Assembly (NCBI GenBank): GCA_902783925.1
Contig: CACZSV010000223.1
Span: 1 to 5,572 of the forward strand
Reading direction: 5' to 3'
DNA from: an uncultured Coriobacteriaceae bacterium
Lineage (GTDB): Bacteria > Actinomycetota > Coriobacteriia > Coriobacteriales > QAMH01
Length of the DNA: 5,572 nucleotides
Both the position numbers and the translations under genes were made by a program. Below are positions 4,542 to 5,572 of this stretch, piece after piece (within the stretch, counting starts at the first letter, position 1; each line of letters opens with the position of its first letter). The notes beneath the pieces were generated by a model. It was given only the letters and a program-made list of their open reading frames with translations. It made no database searches and was not told the origin of the DNA.

Positions 4542-5572
4542 ATGGCGTTGTCGTTATACAGGAAGTACCGCCCCGAGGTGTTCGAAGACGTCGTGGGCCA
4601 GGAACATGTCGAAAAGACTCTGATGAATGCCATAGCCGAAGGCAGCGTGGCACATGCGTATCTGTTCTGCGGGCCTCGTGGCACTGGCAAGACAACGAGT
4701 GCGCGCCTGCTTGCAAAGGCCCTGCTGTGCGAAAACGGCCCAACCGTTTCTCCCGACGGCACATGCCCGCAGTGCCTGGAAATTGCCCAGGGGACACATC
4801 CAGACGTCAACGAGCTCGACGCTGCAAGCCGCACTGGCGTGGATAACGTACGAGAAGAGATTATCGGCCGGGTGAACTTTGCTCCCACGCGTGGACGTTA
4901 CAAGATATACATCATCGACGAGGTCCACATGCTTTCGACGGCCGCGTTCAATGCGCTGCTTAAAACGCTCGAGGAGCCGCCCGAGCACGTCGTCTTCATT
5001 TTGTGCACGACAGATCCCCACAAGGTTCCCGAAACCATTCAATCGCGTTGCCAGCGTTTTGACTTCCGTCGTTTTTCCATAGAAGAGATCGTGAGCTATC
5101 TCAAGCGCATCTGCGCGGGCGAGGGCTATACATACGAGGAAGAGGCCCTCGAGTTCATAGCGGCAAAATCGGCAGGAGGCATGCGCGACGCAACGACCGC
5201 GCTCGAGCAGGTCGGTGTATTTACCGCGGGAAACATCACGCTAGACGAGGCGAGCGGAATGTTCGGCCAGATCGACACGGGAGCGCTTTTCGAAATAGCA
5301 GCCTTTATTGCAGCGCGCGATACGGCTTCGTGCTTTATGTGGGTCGACCAGCTCGTGAGAAAGGGTGTCGATTTAACTCAGTTTGCTCGCGATCTCGCGT
5401 CGCATATGCGCGACCTCTACGTTACCCTGCTCACGGGCGGTAGCGATGGGATTGTGGCCTGTACTGCAGCGCAGCTCGAACAATACAAAAAGCAGGCGGC
5501 TGAATTCGGAGGCCCCGCACGCCTTTCGCGCGCTCTCGATATATGCGGAAGGCTCGTTGCCGAACTGCGTAA
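4542..5572 (+). CDS. dnaX: DNA polymerase III tau/gamma subunit, 3' end beyond window
   Basis: The clamp-loader ATPase of the replicative polymerase; 343 codons are visible with no stop. AAA+ elements in order: Walker A GPRGTGKT at 44-51, the zinc module at 63-78, Walker B IIDEVH at 124-129, sensor 1 around CTTD at 155-158, the SRC motif with the arginine finger R169, and sensor 2 in GGMRDA. The collar domain (domain III) has begun by the edge. Oddity: the zinc site reads C63, D72, C75, C78, where E. coli has C64, C73, C76, C79, so one ligand is Asp. The start is firm: AGGAG (4531-4535) lies inside the last codons of dedA, 6 bases before ATG, and the opening ALSLYRKYRPEVFEDVVGQ is typical. 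The 3-base gap to dedA implies translational coupling. Whether a frameshift makes a short gamma form cannot be judged, because the usual site lies beyond the window. Confidence 0.97.
   Translation, partial: MALSLYRKYRPEVFEDVVGQEHVEKTLMNAIAEGSVAHAYLFCGPRGTGKTTSARLLAKALLCENGPTVSPDGTCPQCLEIAQGTHPDVNELDAASRTGVDNVREEIIGRVNFAPTRGRYKIYIIDEVHMLSTAAFNALLKTLEEPPEHVVFILCTTDPHKVPETIQSRCQRFDFRRFSIEEIVSYLKRICAGEGYTYEEEALEFIAAKSAGGMRDATTALEQVGVFTAGNITLDEASGMFGQIDTGALFEIAAFIAARDTASCFMWVDQLVRKGVDLTQFARDLASHMRDLYVTLLTGGSDGIVACTAAQLEQYKKQAAEFGGPARLSRALDICGRLVAELR

Noticed and set aside
4400..5042. Overlapping minus-strand frames of 108-162 codons
   Set aside because: They lie opposite dnaX and the end of dedA, both certain genes, and have no start signals.
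5486..5503. C-AAA-AAG followed by TGA in the -1 frame within dnaX, a possible gamma-type frameshift
   Set aside because: The heptamer is not the classic A-AAA-AAG, no ribosome-binding-like stimulator lies about 10 bases upstream, and the downstream stem is weak. The product would stop near residue 320, inside the oligomerisation domain, earlier than known gamma forms.

Overview
The window looks like ordinary chromosome from an anaerobic actinobacterium of the Coriobacteriia (Eggerthellaceae-like). This is inferred from the protein style, a moderate G+C (mid-50s % by eye), the small bacterial SRP RNA next to dnaX, and Actinobacteria-like paired single-domain TrkA proteins. I cannot place it more precisely. 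I see no mobile element, tRNA, rRNA or CRISPR array. The coding is dense, with Shine-Dalgarno-led starts.

Layout. A leftward block (about 2840 down to 187, minus strand) reads serS, then two TrkA-type K+ regulatory proteins, with gaps of 24 and 7 bases, so it is probably one operon. Bases 1-186 lie beyond it and hold no gene or terminator I can defend. A roughly 184-base divergent region (2798-2981) carries the start signals for serS to the left and for a rightward block. That block reads: a 64-residue membrane miniprotein with a TTG start (2982-3176), a 148-residue lipoprotein (3240-3686), the 4.5S-type SRP RNA (about 3717-3829), a DedA-family membrane protein (3849-4538), and dnaX, which runs off the right edge (4542 to beyond 5572).

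How the parts relate. serS charges tRNA-Ser. The two TrkA proteins together resemble the two halves of E. coli TrkA and should form the cytosolic nucleotide-gated ring on a Trk/Ktr K+ channel, whose membrane subunit is not in the window. SRP RNA upstream of dnaX recalls the scr-dnaX order of Bacillus, here with a dedA gene between them. DedA and dnaX are translationally adjacent, because the dnaX ribosome-binding site lies in the last codons of dedA.

No new multi-gene system is evident. The points most worth a second look are: a 16-base perfect palindrome with a LexA-like core over the start codon of the second trkA; loss of two glycines from that protein's nucleotide-binding motif; an Asp in place of one zinc-binding Cys in DnaX; a base change in the normally invariant SRP RNA internal loop; and the two unrecognised genes (miniprotein and lipoprotein).
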